Part shown: positions 24,656 to 35,201 of the stretch, piece after piece
Position numbering within the stretch: position 1 is the stretch's first letter
Layout of the letters: each line of letters starts with the position of its first letter
Source: DATLLJ01 sp965229885
GTDB lineage: Bacteria; Acidobacteriota; Vicinamibacteria; Vicinamibacterales; CAVVIG01
Reading direction: 5' to 3'
Length of the DNA: 64,000 bases
Assembly (NCBI GenBank): GCA_965229885.1
Contig: CBDDJX010000003.1
Span: forward strand, 1,116,001 to 1,180,000
Position numbers and translations under genes: made by a program
Notes under the pieces: generated by a model
Databases searched by the model: none
What the model was told of the DNA's origin: nothing
What the model saw: the letters and a program-made list of their open reading frames with translations, nothing else

Positions 24656-26145
24656 CGCTCGCGTCGGGCGTCCTTCTGGCGCTGAGTTTTCCTCAATTCG
24701 GACATCCTGCCTTCGGCTGGATCGCGCTTGCGCCGCTGCTGGTGGCGCTTGCCAGTTCCGGCAGCACGCGCCGCGCGTTCCTGCTCGGCCTGACCACCGG
24801 CCTCGTGTTCTTCACCGGCACGCTGTACTGGCTGACGCTCGTGATGACGGTCTATGGCGACCTGCCGGTGTGGATCGCCGCGATGCTCAGCGGCGCGCTC
24901 ATCGCCTACCTCGCGCTCTTTCCCGCGCTGTTTGCCGTCGTGATGCGGCGCGCCATTTCCGCGTTCGGCGCGCGCGCGCTTGCGGCGGCGCCGCTCGTGT
25001 GGGTCGCGACCGAGCTGGGGCGGACCCATGTGCTCACCGGCTTTCCGTGGGTGCTGCTCGGGTACAGCCAGGCCGAGGTGCTGCCGATCGCGCAGCTGGC
25101 GAGCCTCTTCGGCGTCTACGGCGTGTCGGCGCTCGTCGTGGCCGTCAGCGCCGCGGCGGCGAACGTGGTGGTCGCCGAGGCGGGCGAGCGACTGCGGCCG
25201 GCCGTGGTCGTGGCCGGCCTTCTGCTGGTTGTCGGCGCGTGGGGCAGCCGCCGCGCGGAGACGGCGGAATGGACGCGAGCGGGCGAGCCGGTTCGCGTCG
25301 GGCTCGTGCAGGGAAACGTGGACCAGGGCGAGAAGTGGGACCCGGCGCGCGCGGCGCTGATTTTCAGCAACTATCTGGAGATGACGCGGCAGGCGATCGC
25401 GGGCGGCACCCAGTTCATTGTGTGGCCTGAATCGTCGACGCCCTTCCATTTCGAAGAGCCGCGCGATCGCGCCGACGCCGACCGCCTGCGCGCGCTCGCA
25501 CGGCAGGCCCGTGTCTCGATTCTCGTCGGCAGCACCCAGATCGAGCGTGGCGTCCCGTTGAAGTATTTCAACTCCGCGTTTCTCGTCCGCGAAGACGGAT
25601 CGACCGGCGGCGTCTACCGCAAGATGCACCTGGTGCCATTCGGCGAGTACGTGCCGTTCAAGCGGCTGCTCTTTTTCGCGTCGCCGCTGGTCGAAGCGGT
25701 GTCGGACTTTTCGGAAGGCGACCGGCCGGTGCTGCTGCCGGTGGGCGGACATCTCATCAGCACATCGATCTGCTACGAAATTGTGTATCCCCATCTGGTC
25801 CGCCAGTTCGTCACGGGCGGGAGCGAGTTGCTCACCACCATCACGAACGATGCGTGGTTCGGCAGGACGTCGGCACCCTATCAGCACTTCGCGCAGGCCT
25901 CGATGCGCGCGATTGAAGCGGGACGCTATCTGGTCCGGTCCGCGAACACCGGCATCAGCGGCATCGTGGATCCGTACGGGCGCGTACTGGACCGGACCCC
26001 CATCTATCAGCCCGCCGTTGTCGTCGGCGAGGCACGGTTTCTGCGCACGACCACGGTGTATACCCGCATCGGGGACGCCTTCGCGTATGCGTCGGTCGCG
26101 GCGACCCTCGCCCTCGTCGTGCTCTCGAGACGGCGGGTACAATAG
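24640..26145 (+). CDS. lnt: Apolipoprotein N-acyltransferase
   Basis: About 500 residues. An inner-membrane enzyme that adds the third acyl chain to lipoproteins. Several N-terminal helices (ALASGVLLALSFPQFGHPAF onward) precede a periplasmic nitrilase domain. The catalytic triad is visible: Glu in FIVWPESSTPF, Lys in YRKMHLVPFGEYVPF, Cys in ISTSICYEIVYP. The first helix requires a start upstream of GTG 24742, but the only in-frame candidate after the preceding region is CTG 24640, inside the SPOR gene. The start is therefore unusual, or the real start is the GTG with a shortened helix. It matches the lolC/lolD lipoprotein-sorting genes elsewhere in the window. Confidence 0.9.
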   Translation: MGYALALASGVLLALSFPQFGHPAFGWIALAPLLVALASSGSTRRAFLLGLTTGLVFFTGTLYWLTLVMTVYGDLPVWIAAMLSGALIAYLALFPALFAVVMRRAISAFGARALAAAPLVWVATELGRTHVLTGFPWVLLGYSQAEVLPIAQLASLFGVYGVSALVVAVSAAAANVVVAEAGERLRPAVVVAGLLLVVGAWGSRRAETAEWTRAGEPVRVGLVQGNVDQGEKWDPARAALIFSNYLEMTRQAIAGGTQFIVWPESSTPFHFEEPRDRADADRLRALARQARVSILVGSTQIERGVPLKYFNSAFLVREDGSTGGVYRKMHLVPFGEYVPFKRLLFFASPLVEAVSDFSEGDRPVLLPVGGHLISTSICYEIVYPHLVRQFVTGGSELLTTITNDAWFGRTSAPYQHFAQASMRAIEAGRYLVRSANTGISGIVDPYGRVLDRTPIYQPAVVVGEARFLRTTTVYTRIGDAFAYASVAATLALVVLSRRRVQ

Positions 26146-26171
26146 GCTTTGGGTTTGTGGCTCCCGGCCGC

Positions 26172-26212
26172 GGGCCCGGAGCCCGGAGCCTGAGGCCTGA
26201 GGCCTGTAGCCT
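26172..26212. repeat. Intergenic GGAGCC/GAGGCCT short repeats
   Basis: The 84-bp gap between lnt and prfB contains two CCCGGAGC units followed by two copies of TGAGGCC and then TGTAGCCT. It is an internally repetitive, GC-rich spacer with no visible promoter. Confidence 0.45.
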
Positions 26213-26229
26213 AGAGGGCAGGAGTGTAA

Positions 26230-27364
26230 ATGGCGACTGTTGACGACCTGATGCACCGCTACGAAGATCTGAGCGAGCGCGCCTCCAGCCTGCGGAGTCA
26301 TCTTTGAAGGCGCTCGTCCTGCAGAAGAGCTAGCCCGCCTCGAGGCGCGCGCCGCTGCGCCCGATTTCTGGACCGATCAGGCCGAAGCGCAGAAGGTGCT
26401 GCAGCGCCGCCGGCGCCTCGAGCAGGACCACGATCTGGTGTCGTCGCTCAAGAAGAAGAGCGACGACCTCGCGGTGCTCGTCGAATGGGCGGAGGCCGGC
26501 GAAGCGGTCGACGCCGAGTTCAGCCAGGCGCTCGATGCGCTCGAGCAGGAAGTGCAGGCCGGCGAGATCAAGAAGATGCTCGGCGGCGAGCACGATCGCA
26601 AGAACGCGATCATCACCATCCATCCTGGCGCCGGCGGCACCGAATCGCAGGATTGGGCCGAGATGCTCCTCCGCATGTATCTCCGCTGGATGGAGCGCCG
26701 CGGCTTCAAGCGCGACATGATCGACTATCAGCCAGGCGACGAAGCCGGGCTGAAGAGCGCCACGCTGCTCGTCGTCGGGGACTACGCCTACGGGCTGCTG
26801 TCGGCCGAAGCCGGCGTGCATCGACTGGTGCGCATCTCGCCCTTCGATCAGGCGGCGCGGCGCCATACGTCGTTCGCGTCGGTCTACGTGTGGCCGGAGC
26901 TTCCTGAGGACGTCGACGTCGAGATCGACGAGAACGATCTGCGGATCGACACGTACCGCTCGAGCGGCGCCGGAGGCCAGCACGTCAACGTGACCGACTC
27001 CGCGGTTCGGCTCACACATCTCCCGACGGGGATTGTCGTCTCCTGCCAGAACGAGCGCTCGCAGCACCGCAACCGCGATTCGGCGATGAAGGTCCTCAGG
27101 GCGCGGCTCTACGATCTAAGGGCGAAAGAGCAGCAGGCGAAGCTGTCGCAGATCAGCGGCGTGAAGAAGGACATCGCGTTCGGCCACCAGATTCGCAGCT
27201 ATGTGCTGGCGCCGTACCGGATGGTGAAAGACCACCGCACTAAGGAGCAGGTCGGCGACCCCGACCGCGTACTCGACGGCGACCTCGACCCGTTCATCAA
27301 GTCCTATCTGATGAAGAAATCGAGCGGGACGCCCGGCGAGGCCGTACCCAGTGAGGATGTGTGA
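26230..27364 (+). CDS. prfB: Peptide chain release factor 2, with programmed +1 frameshift
   Basis: A short first frame starts at ATG 26230 and ends at TGA 26305-26307 after 25 codons. Shifting +1 there continues to EGARPAEELARLEARAAAPD and on to 27364. Coding coordinates are 26230-26304 joined to 26306-27364, giving 378 residues. The slip site CTT TGA matches the classic RF2 autoregulatory site, with a GGAG (26294-26297) four bases upstream acting as the internal Shine-Dalgarno. RF2 motifs: the GGQ loop in SSGAGGQHVNVTDSAVRLTH, and SPFDQAARRHTSFAS (SPF in place of SPF/SPT recognition loop). It recognises UGA and UAA stop codons. murJ overlaps its end. Confidence 0.96.
26294..26307 (+). promoter_or_regulatory. 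prfB programmed frameshift site
   Basis: GGAG, a four-base spacer, then CTT followed by the in-frame TGA. When RF2 is scarce, the slow stop codon lets the ribosome slip +1 on CTT, so RF2 controls its own synthesis. The arrangement matches the well-known bacterial site. Confidence 0.93.
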
Positions 27365-28977
27365 GTAAGCCCGACCCCGGCGGCCCGGCGGTGTCGGTCG
27401 CGGCCGGCATCCTGCTGACGCGGCTGGCCGGGCTCGTCAGGCAGCGGCTCTTTGCGCATTATTTCGGGCTCGGCGTTGAAGCCGATGCGTTCAGCGCCGC
27501 GTTCCGCATTCCCAACTTCCTGCAGAACCTGTTCGGTGAAGGCGCGCTCTCCGCGTCCTTTGTTCCCGTGTACGCGTCGCTCCTTGCACGCGGCGAGCGG
27601 CGGGCCGCCGACCGTGTGGCGGCCGCGGTCGCATCGCTCCTCGGACTCGCAGTGAGCGCCATGGTCCTGGTCGGCGTCCTGGCCACTCCGGTCCTCATTG
27701 ACGTCATCGCGCCCGGGTTCGACGGCGAACAGCGCGTGCTCACGATTCGGCTTGTTCGCGTCCTGTTTCCAGGCGCCGGCCTGCTCGTGTTGTCCGCGTG
27801 GTGCCTCGGTGTGCTCAACAGCCACGGCCGCTTCCTGCTCTCGTACACCGCGCCGGTGATGTGGAACGCCGCGATGATCGGCACGCTCGTGATGTTCGGC
27901 AGCCAGACGGCGCTGCCTCGCCTCGCGGAAATTCTGGCCCTGGGGTCGGTCGTCGGCAGCGCCCTGCAGTGTGCCGTGCAGCTGCCGGCGGTACTGCGCG
28001 TGGCGCCGGATCTGCGCCTGACGCTGGGCCTCGCGTCGACTGACGAGCGCACGGACGCGGACATCCGCACGCCAGTGCGTGAAATCGTCCGGAACTTCGT
28101 GCCGGTGTTTTTCAGCCGCGGCGTCGTGCAGGTCAGCGCCTACGTCGACACACTGCTCGCCACTCTCCTGCCAACCGGCGCGGTCGCGGGACTGACGAGC
28201 GCGCAGCTCCTGTACACGCTGCCGGTCAGCCTCTTCGGCATGTCGGTGTCCGCCGCCGAGCTGCCGGCCCTGTCAGCCATATCGGCAGTATCCGGATCGG
28301 CCGTCGGTTCCTCAGGCGCCGAGCACGTCCGACAGCGACTGGACGCCGGACTGCGGCCCATCGCGTTTTTTGTCGTCCCGTCGGCGATGGCGTTTTTGGT
28401 GCTCGGTGATGTGATCGCTGGGGCCCTCTTCGAGACCGGGCGGTTCGCGCATTCCGACTCCGTCTACGTGTGGGGCATCCTGGCAGGTTCCGCCGTCGGG
28501 TTGCTGGCGTCGACGCTTGGCCGGCTGTACTCGGCGATGTACTACGCGCTGCGCGACACGCGGACGCCGCTGCGGTACGCGATTGTGCGCGTGCTGCTGA
28601 CGACGGTGCTGGGGTACGTCTTTGCGATTCCACTGCCGCGATGGCTCGGCATTTCGAGCGCGTGGGGCGCGGCTGGACTCACGGCGTCGGCCGGACTGGC
28701 GGGCTGGGTGGAAATGCTGCTGCTGCGGCGCGCGTTGAATGAGCGGATCGGCAGGACGGGACTGCCGGCGGGGTACGTCGCGAAGTTGTGGGGATCGGCC
28801 ATCGCCGGCGGGGCCGCGGCGTGGGCCGTGAAGCTGGCCCTTCCGATCGTGCATCCGGCGGTCGTCGCGGCCCTCGTGCTGGGAACGTATGGCCTCATCT
28901 TCCTGACGGTCACGCTCGTCCTTCGCGTCCCCGAAGCCTCGGCCGCGCTCGCACGCGTGTCCCGTCTTCGCCGGTGA
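27361..28977 (+). CDS. murJ: Lipid II flippase MurJ
   Basis: A 538-residue polytopic membrane protein of the MOP superfamily, with about 14 helices. It flips lipid II for peptidoglycan synthesis. Typical segments: AAGILLTRLAGLVRQRLFAH, ADAFSAAFRIPNFLQNLFGE followed by GALSASFVPVY, then MWNAAMIGTL, and FGMSVSAAELPALSAIS. The GTG start overlaps the prfB stop by 4 bp. It lies opposite the convergent PBP1A gene, another peptidoglycan enzyme. Confidence 0.93.
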   Translation: MSKPDPGGPAVSVAAGILLTRLAGLVRQRLFAHYFGLGVEADAFSAAFRIPNFLQNLFGEGALSASFVPVYASLLARGERRAADRVAAAVASLLGLAVSAMVLVGVLATPVLIDVIAPGFDGEQRVLTIRLVRVLFPGAGLLVLSAWCLGVLNSHGRFLLSYTAPVMWNAAMIGTLVMFGSQTALPRLAEILALGSVVGSALQCAVQLPAVLRVAPDLRLTLGLASTDERTDADIRTPVREIVRNFVPVFFSRGVVQVSAYVDTLLATLLPTGAVAGLTSAQLLYTLPVSLFGMSVSAAELPALSAISAVSGSAVGSSGAEHVRQRLDAGLRPIAFFVVPSAMAFLVLGDVIAGALFETGRFAHSDSVYVWGILAGSAVGLLASTLGRLYSAMYYALRDTRTPLRYAIVRVLLTTVLGYVFAIPLPRWLGISSAWGAAGLTASAGLAGWVEMLLLRRALNERIGRTGLPAGYVAKLWGSAIAGGAAAWAVKLALPIVHPAVVAALVLGTYGLIFLTVTLVLRVPEASAALARVSRLRR

Positions 28978-29031
28978 CCGTGCAAGACCTCCGCGCGGTC
29001 CCCCCGGAGTTCTGGCTGGGTGCCGTGATGG

Positions 29032-31389
29032 CTATCGACTGAGCCCGCCGGGCTGGGTGCCGGCGATGAACGCTTCGTTGACCCTGGCGACCCCGGCGAC
29101 CCCTGCGACCCCGGCGACCTCGCCGGCGTTGCTCGAGGGAAGGACGGCGCCCGTCGACGCGTCCACCGACAGGAACACAATATTGGCGGGTGCGTCGAAC
29201 GTCGGCGGGTCGTCCTTGTCTGGCCGGCCGTCGATATACGCCTTCATGAAGTCCATCCACACCGGCAGCGCCGCGAGTGACCCCTGCTCGGCGGCACCAA
29301 GCGACTTCTTTTTATCAAAGCCGATCCACACACCCACCGTGATGTTGGGATCGAAGCCGATGAACCAGGCGTCGGTATTGTCGTCGACGGTGCCGGTCTT
29401 GCCTGCGAGCGGCCACATGGCCGCCATATTGGCGGCGCGCCCCGCGGTGCCGCGCGCCGTGAGCACGCCGCGCAACACATTCGTCATCACGAAGGCCGTG
29501 TCGGCCCTGATGACGCCGACCGGCTCCGACCGGTTCTCTTCGAGCAGGTTGCCTTCGCGGTCCTGCACTTTGAGCACGTCGAACGGCTTCATGCGCACGC
29601 CCTGATTCGGAAACACCGTGTAGGCGCTCGTGACCTCGAGCAGCGTGGCGTCGCCCGCGCCGAGTGCGATCGACAGATAGGGGGGGAAGTTCTCCTCGAA
29701 TCCGAATCGCTTCGCGTAATCCAGCACGCTCTCGGGTTCGAGCTCCGCCATCATCTTGACGGCGGGAATATTGCGCGATTTCTCGAGTGCGTGCCGCAAC
29801 GTGATCGGCCCCTCGTACTTGTGGTCGTAGTTTTGCGGGCTGTAGATCTGGTTGGTACCCGTCACAAACTCCACCGGCGCGTCGATGAGAATGGACGCGG
29901 GCGTGAAGCCGCGATCGATGGCTGCCGTATACACGATCGGCTTGAACGTCGACCCGAGCTGGCGATAGGCCTGCACCGCGCGGTTGAACTTGCTGCGGCC
30001 GAAGCTCCACCCGCCGACCATCGCGCGAATTTGGCCGGAGCGGTTGTCGATGGCCACGAGCGCGGCCTCCGCGAGCGGCGTCTGCTCGAGGCTCACCGAC
30101 GCAGCGGCGCCAGCCTCGTCGATCTTGGTCACACGGACGTCGATGAGATCGCCCGGCTTGAATAGATCGGCCGGAGACGTCCGTCGGGTCCACGTGTAGG
30201 CTTCCCGACTCAAGTCCGCCGTGAAGCGTCCGAGCCGCACGCGCGCGGACCCGGTCTTCGGCGCGGTGACGACGACGGCGGGCACGATGTCCCCGACCGC
30301 GATCGGCTGGTTCCAGCGATCGTCCTTGAAGCGGTCGAGGGCCTGATGCTCGGCGATGACGTTCCGCGTCGGCCGCCGCCAACCGTGGCGCTTGTCGTAG
30401 CGCCGCAGTCCGGTTTCGATCGCCCGGTTCGCTGCCTCCTGCAGCTTCACGTCGAGCGTCGTCGTCACCGAGAGGCCGTTCTCGTACAATGCCTTCGCGC
30501 CATAGGTCTTCTCGAGGTGCTTGCGGATTTCCTCGACGAAATACGGCGCGATGCCCGGCGGTCGGTTGGGCTGCCCGCGAGTGACAATCGGTTTCTCCTT
30601 CGCCTCGTCCGCCTGCGCTTGTGTGATGTAGCGCTCATCGGCCATGCGCTGGAGGACGTAGGCGCGGCGACGCCTGGCCGCTTCCATGTTGACGTAAGGG
30701 TTTTGCCGGGAGGGAGATTGCACGATGCCCGCGAGCAGCGCGGCCTCCTCGAGTGAGAGGATTTTCGCAGACTTTCCGAAATACAGTCGCGACGCCGATT
30801 CGACGCCGTAGGTGCCGTGGCCGAATAGGATCTGGTTGGCGTAGAAGGTGAGGATTTCCCGCTTCGTGTAGCGCTTCTCAATGTGCACGGCGACGATGGC
30901 TTCCTTGATTTTGCGTTCGAGGCTGATGTCGCCAAGTTGGAAGCCAACCGTCTGAGGGAACATATTGCGCGCGAGCTGCTGTGTCAGCGTGCTGGCGCCC
31001 GCCGGCCGGTTCGGGCGGCCGCGCACCATGGCTTCGGCACCCTCGAGCACGTCACGCGTGAGGCGAAATGCAATGGCGGAGATGCTGAGTCCGAAGTGCG
31101 AGTCGAAGCCGGCGTCCTCGGCTGCGATGATGGCCTGACGGAACGTTGGGGATATGTCGTCGTAGCCGACGACCAGCCGCCGCTGCACCGCGAACTCGCC
31201 AATCAATTGGTTATTGGCCGAGTACACGCGGGTGATGGTGCTGGGCGTGTAGTCGTCGAGGGCGGAGATTTGGGGAAGGTCGCCGGCGTACGCGAACAGC
31301 GCTCCGCTCAGGATGCCGGCCATCGCCGCGACCACGAACAGCGCGACGATTCCGGCGTGGCGCGCAACTCGGATGACAACGTGCGTCAC
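29032..31389 (-). CDS. mrcA: Penicillin-binding protein 1A (bifunctional transglycosylase/transpeptidase)
   Basis: A 785-residue class A PBP. After one N-terminal anchor helix (GIVALFVVAAMAGILSGALF) comes the glycosyltransferase domain with AAEDAGFDSHFG and ASTLTQQLARNMF. The transpeptidase domain has the nucleophile in QLGSTFKPIVYTA (SxxK), SRNIPAVK (SxN) and AGKTGTVDD (KTG). The C-terminus contains a short tandem VAG repeat (near residue 768) encoded by 9-bp units at about 29085-29125. The GTG start at 31389 is the first plausible codon. It is divergent from dnaK and convergent with murJ. Confidence 0.94.
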   Translation of the reverse strand: MTHVVIRVARHAGIVALFVVAAMAGILSGALFAYAGDLPQISALDDYTPSTITRVYSANNQLIGEFAVQRRLVVGYDDISPTFRQAIIAAEDAGFDSHFGLSISAIAFRLTRDVLEGAEAMVRGRPNRPAGASTLTQQLARNMFPQTVGFQLGDISLERKIKEAIVAVHIEKRYTKREILTFYANQILFGHGTYGVESASRLYFGKSAKILSLEEAALLAGIVQSPSRQNPYVNMEAARRRRAYVLQRMADERYITQAQADEAKEKPIVTRGQPNRPPGIAPYFVEEIRKHLEKTYGAKALYENGLSVTTTLDVKLQEAANRAIETGLRRYDKRHGWRRPTRNVIAEHQALDRFKDDRWNQPIAVGDIVPAVVVTAPKTGSARVRLGRFTADLSREAYTWTRRTSPADLFKPGDLIDVRVTKIDEAGAAASVSLEQTPLAEAALVAIDNRSGQIRAMVGGWSFGRSKFNRAVQAYRQLGSTFKPIVYTAAIDRGFTPASILIDAPVEFVTGTNQIYSPQNYDHKYEGPITLRHALEKSRNIPAVKMMAELEPESVLDYAKRFGFEENFPPYLSIALGAGDATLLEVTSAYTVFPNQGVRMKPFDVLKVQDREGNLLEENRSEPVGVIRADTAFVMTNVLRGVLTARGTAGRAANMAAMWPLAGKTGTVDDNTDAWFIGFDPNITVGVWIGFDKKKSLGAAEQGSLAALPVWMDFMKAYIDGRPDKDDPPTFDAPANIVFLSVDASTGAVLPSSNAGEVAGVAGVAGVARVNEAFIAGTQPGGLSR

Positions 31390-31411
31390 GTCGCCCTATT
31401 CTAGCGCTTGC

Positions 31412-31454
31412 CCAGCCGAGGCCGCTGGCGCGATGCACGGGCGGCCTCGGCTGG
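31412..31454. repeat. Perfect 14-bp inverted repeat between mrcA and dnaK
   Basis: CCAGCCGAGGCCGC (31412-31425) and its exact complement (31441-31454) flank a 15-base loop. It lies between divergent genes, so it is not a simple terminator. It may be a REP-like palindrome or a boundary hairpin. Confidence 0.7.
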
Positions 31455-31495
31455 ACGACGCCTGGGGCGTTCCGGCTGACAGTCGCGTCCACCTT

Positions 31496-31516
31496 CTTGA
31501 CTGATTAAGACTCATA
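31496..31516 (+). promoter_or_regulatory. HAIR-like HspR operator
   Basis: CTTGACT, seven bases, then ACTCATA. The HspR-associated inverted repeat is CTTGAGT-N7-ACTCAAG; this site matches 6 of 7 on the left and 5 of 7 on the right, with exact spacing. It overlaps the -35 of the dnaK promoter, and an HspR-type gene lies in the same operon (34722). Repression by HspR fits well. Confidence 0.6.
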
Positions 31517-31525
31517 TTTTATACT
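31497..31525 (+). promoter_or_regulatory. dnaK promoter (sigma-70 type)
   Basis: TTGACT (31497-31502), a 17-bp spacer, then TATACT (31520-31525). Near-consensus boxes with ideal spacing, about 40 bp upstream of the dnaK ATG. The -35 is embedded in the HspR-like operator. Confidence 0.75.
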
Positions 31526-31569
31526 TAGATCGGCATCATGTTACGCCCTTTCACCTTCACGAGGAGTCA

Positions 31570-33489
<1,920 letters not shown>

Positions 33490-33496
33490 GTGGAAT

Positions 33497-33566
33497 CTGA
33501 GGATCTGAGGACTTGAGGAATTATCGGGCAATCAGATCCTCAGACAGATCCTCAGATCCTCAAGCC
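33497..33566. repeat. Intergenic GAGGATCTGA-type repeat (family R2, copy b), hairpin between dnaK and dnaJ
   Basis: Left part CTGAGGATCTGAGGACTTGA and right part CAGATCCTCAGACAGATCC followed by TCAGATCCTCAAG are inverted relative to each other, able to form a long imperfect hairpin. It fills the dnaK-dnaJ gap. A hairpin here could lower dnaJ expression relative to dnaK or stabilise the upstream mRNA. Related copies are at 18386 and around 50951-51276. Confidence 0.7.
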
Positions 33567-33575
33567 CTGAGATTT

Positions 33576-34670
33576 ATGGACTTCTACATTCTCCTGGGCC
33601 TCGAGCGGGCGGCCGGGGTGGGCGAGATCAAGCGCGCCTACAAACGGCTCGCCCGTAAGTGCCACCCCGACATCAATCCGGGCGATCGGCTGGCCGCGGC
33701 GCAGTTCTGCCAGATCGCGGAGGCCTACGAGACGCTCGTCGATTCGGATCGTCGTCGTCGCTACGACGCGACGGGCTCGGCGACCGCGCCGCTCGATCCC
33801 TCGCCCTCTGGTTTCGAGGGGTTCGACTTCTCGGTCAGCGTCAGTGGATCCGCAGCGTCGACCTTCGGCGATCTCTTCGCGGACGTGCTCGGCCAGCGGG
33901 AGACCGAGCGTCACGAGGGCGCCCCCGAGCGCGGCAGCGACCTCCATCAGACAACCACCATCGCGTTCGAAGAGGCGATTCGTGGGGGCCCGCATCCGCT
34001 AACGGTCACGCGGCAGGAGCATTGCCGCACCTGCCGCGGCGCGGGCTGGCAGCAGCTCGCCGAAACGCGCTGCCTGTCGTGCCAGGGCGTCGGGACGGTC
34101 AGGACCGCCCGCGGGCACATGGTGTTCTCGAGAAGCTGCGCGCAGTGCGGCGGCACGGGCCGTCAACGCCAGTCGCGCTGCCCAGCCTGTTCGGGCCAGC
34201 AGGTTGAAATGCGGACCGAGCCGCTGACGCTGAACGTCCCGACGGGTCTCTCAGATGCCGCGCGGATCAGGGTGCCCGGCAAGGGCCACGTCGGCCGCAA
34301 CGGCGGCGACAACGGGGACCTCTACATCACGGTGCAGGTCAAGCCGCACCCGCTGTTTCATCGCGAGGGCAACGATCTGCACGTCACGATGCCGATTGCG
34401 GTCCACGAGGCGGCGCTCGGCGCAAAAATCGAGGTGCCGTCGCTCGACGGCCGAGTCTGGCTGCGCGTGCCGCCAGGCACGCAGTCCGGCCAGCGGTTCC
34501 GGCTGCGCAACCGCGGCGTGCCGTCGCCGCGCGACGCGCGCTGCGGCGATCTCGTCATCGAAGTGAAGCTGGTGTTGCCGAGAATGCTCGACGAACGATC
34601 CAAGGAGCTGTTGCGGGAGTTCGGGCGGATTAATCGTGAGGATGTGCGGAAAGAGCCGACGAAAAGCTAG
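33576..34670 (+). CDS. dnaJ: DnaJ-type co-chaperone
   Basis: A 364-residue protein from ATG 33576. The J-domain has the HPD tripeptide in KRLARKCHPDINPGDR. Four zinc-binding CxxC pairs follow: CRTCRGAG, CLSCQGVG, CAQCGGTG, CPACSG. The C-terminal substrate domain (VPTGLSDAARIRVPGKGHVG) is complete. The G/F region is short and replaced by a Ser/Ala-rich stretch (SVSVSGSAASTFGDLF). It stimulates DnaK ATPase and delivers clients. Confidence 0.93.
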   Translation: MDFYILLGLERAAGVGEIKRAYKRLARKCHPDINPGDRLAAAQFCQIAEAYETLVDSDRRRRYDATGSATAPLDPSPSGFEGFDFSVSVSGSAASTFGDLFADVLGQRETERHEGAPERGSDLHQTTTIAFEEAIRGGPHPLTVTRQEHCRTCRGAGWQQLAETRCLSCQGVGTVRTARGHMVFSRSCAQCGGTGRQRQSRCPACSGQQVEMRTEPLTLNVPTGLSDAARIRVPGKGHVGRNGGDNGDLYITVQVKPHPLFHREGNDLHVTMPIAVHEAALGAKIEVPSLDGRVWLRVPPGTQSGQRFRLRNRGVPSPRDARCGDLVIEVKLVLPRMLDERSKELLREFGRINREDVRKEPTKS

Positions 34671-34721
34671 GACCGTGCCCTCCGTGGCGGTGCGTTGGAA
34701 CCTTGGTAAGGCGTTGACAGT

Positions 34722-35192
34722 ATGAAGCAGACCGGCAAGGCGTATTACATGATCAGCGCGGTGGCGCAGAAGTACGGCATCCACCCGCAGACCTTGCGCG
34801 TGTACGAGCGCGAAGGGCTTCTGAAGCCGTCGCGTACGGAAGGGAACACGCGCCTCTACTCTGAAGAGGATCTCGAGCAGCTCGAGACGATTCTGTCACT
34901 TACCCGAGATCTGGGCGTCAACCTCGCCGGCGTCGAGATTATCCTCAACATGCGCTGCAAGATCGAGCAGATGCAGCACGAAGTCAACGAGTTCATGCAG
35001 TACGTCAAGCACGAACTGGCGCGAGGGCTCGACGACTGGGAGCAGCGTCTGTCGACGGCGCTCGTCAAGTCCTCGCCAACCGATCTCGTCCGGTCGCCGA
35101 GTCAGCCGGCCGCTTCGCGGTCGTCAACGTCGTCGACGTCGTCCCCAGGCGCCGCGAAAGATACCGAGCAGTCGGCGCGAAAACGATCATAA
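34722..35192 (+). CDS. hspR: MerR-family heat-shock regulator HspR
   Basis: A 156-residue MerR-type protein. The helix-turn-helix is YMISAVAQKYGIHPQTLRVY, with EREGLLKPSRTEGNTRLYSE as wing and NLAGVEIILNMRCKIEQMQH as dimerisation helix, which is the HspR form. HspR usually represses dnaK and clpB and uses DnaK as corepressor, binding HAIR sites; a HAIR-like site overlaps the dnaK promoter at 31496. The C-terminal Ser/Thr-rich tail is not conserved. Confidence 0.9.
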   Translation: MKQTGKAYYMISAVAQKYGIHPQTLRVYEREGLLKPSRTEGNTRLYSEEDLEQLETILSLTRDLGVNLAGVEIILNMRCKIEQMQHEVNEFMQYVKHELARGLDDWEQRLSTALVKSSPTDLVRSPSQPAASRSSTSSTSSPGAAKDTEQSARKRS

Positions 35193-35201
35193 AATCAGGC
35201 A

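Noticed and set aside
24652..26301. 549-codon open frame antisense to lnt and the start of prfB
   Set aside because: Low-complexity Arg/His-rich product with no motifs. Lnt catalytic residues are on the plus strand.
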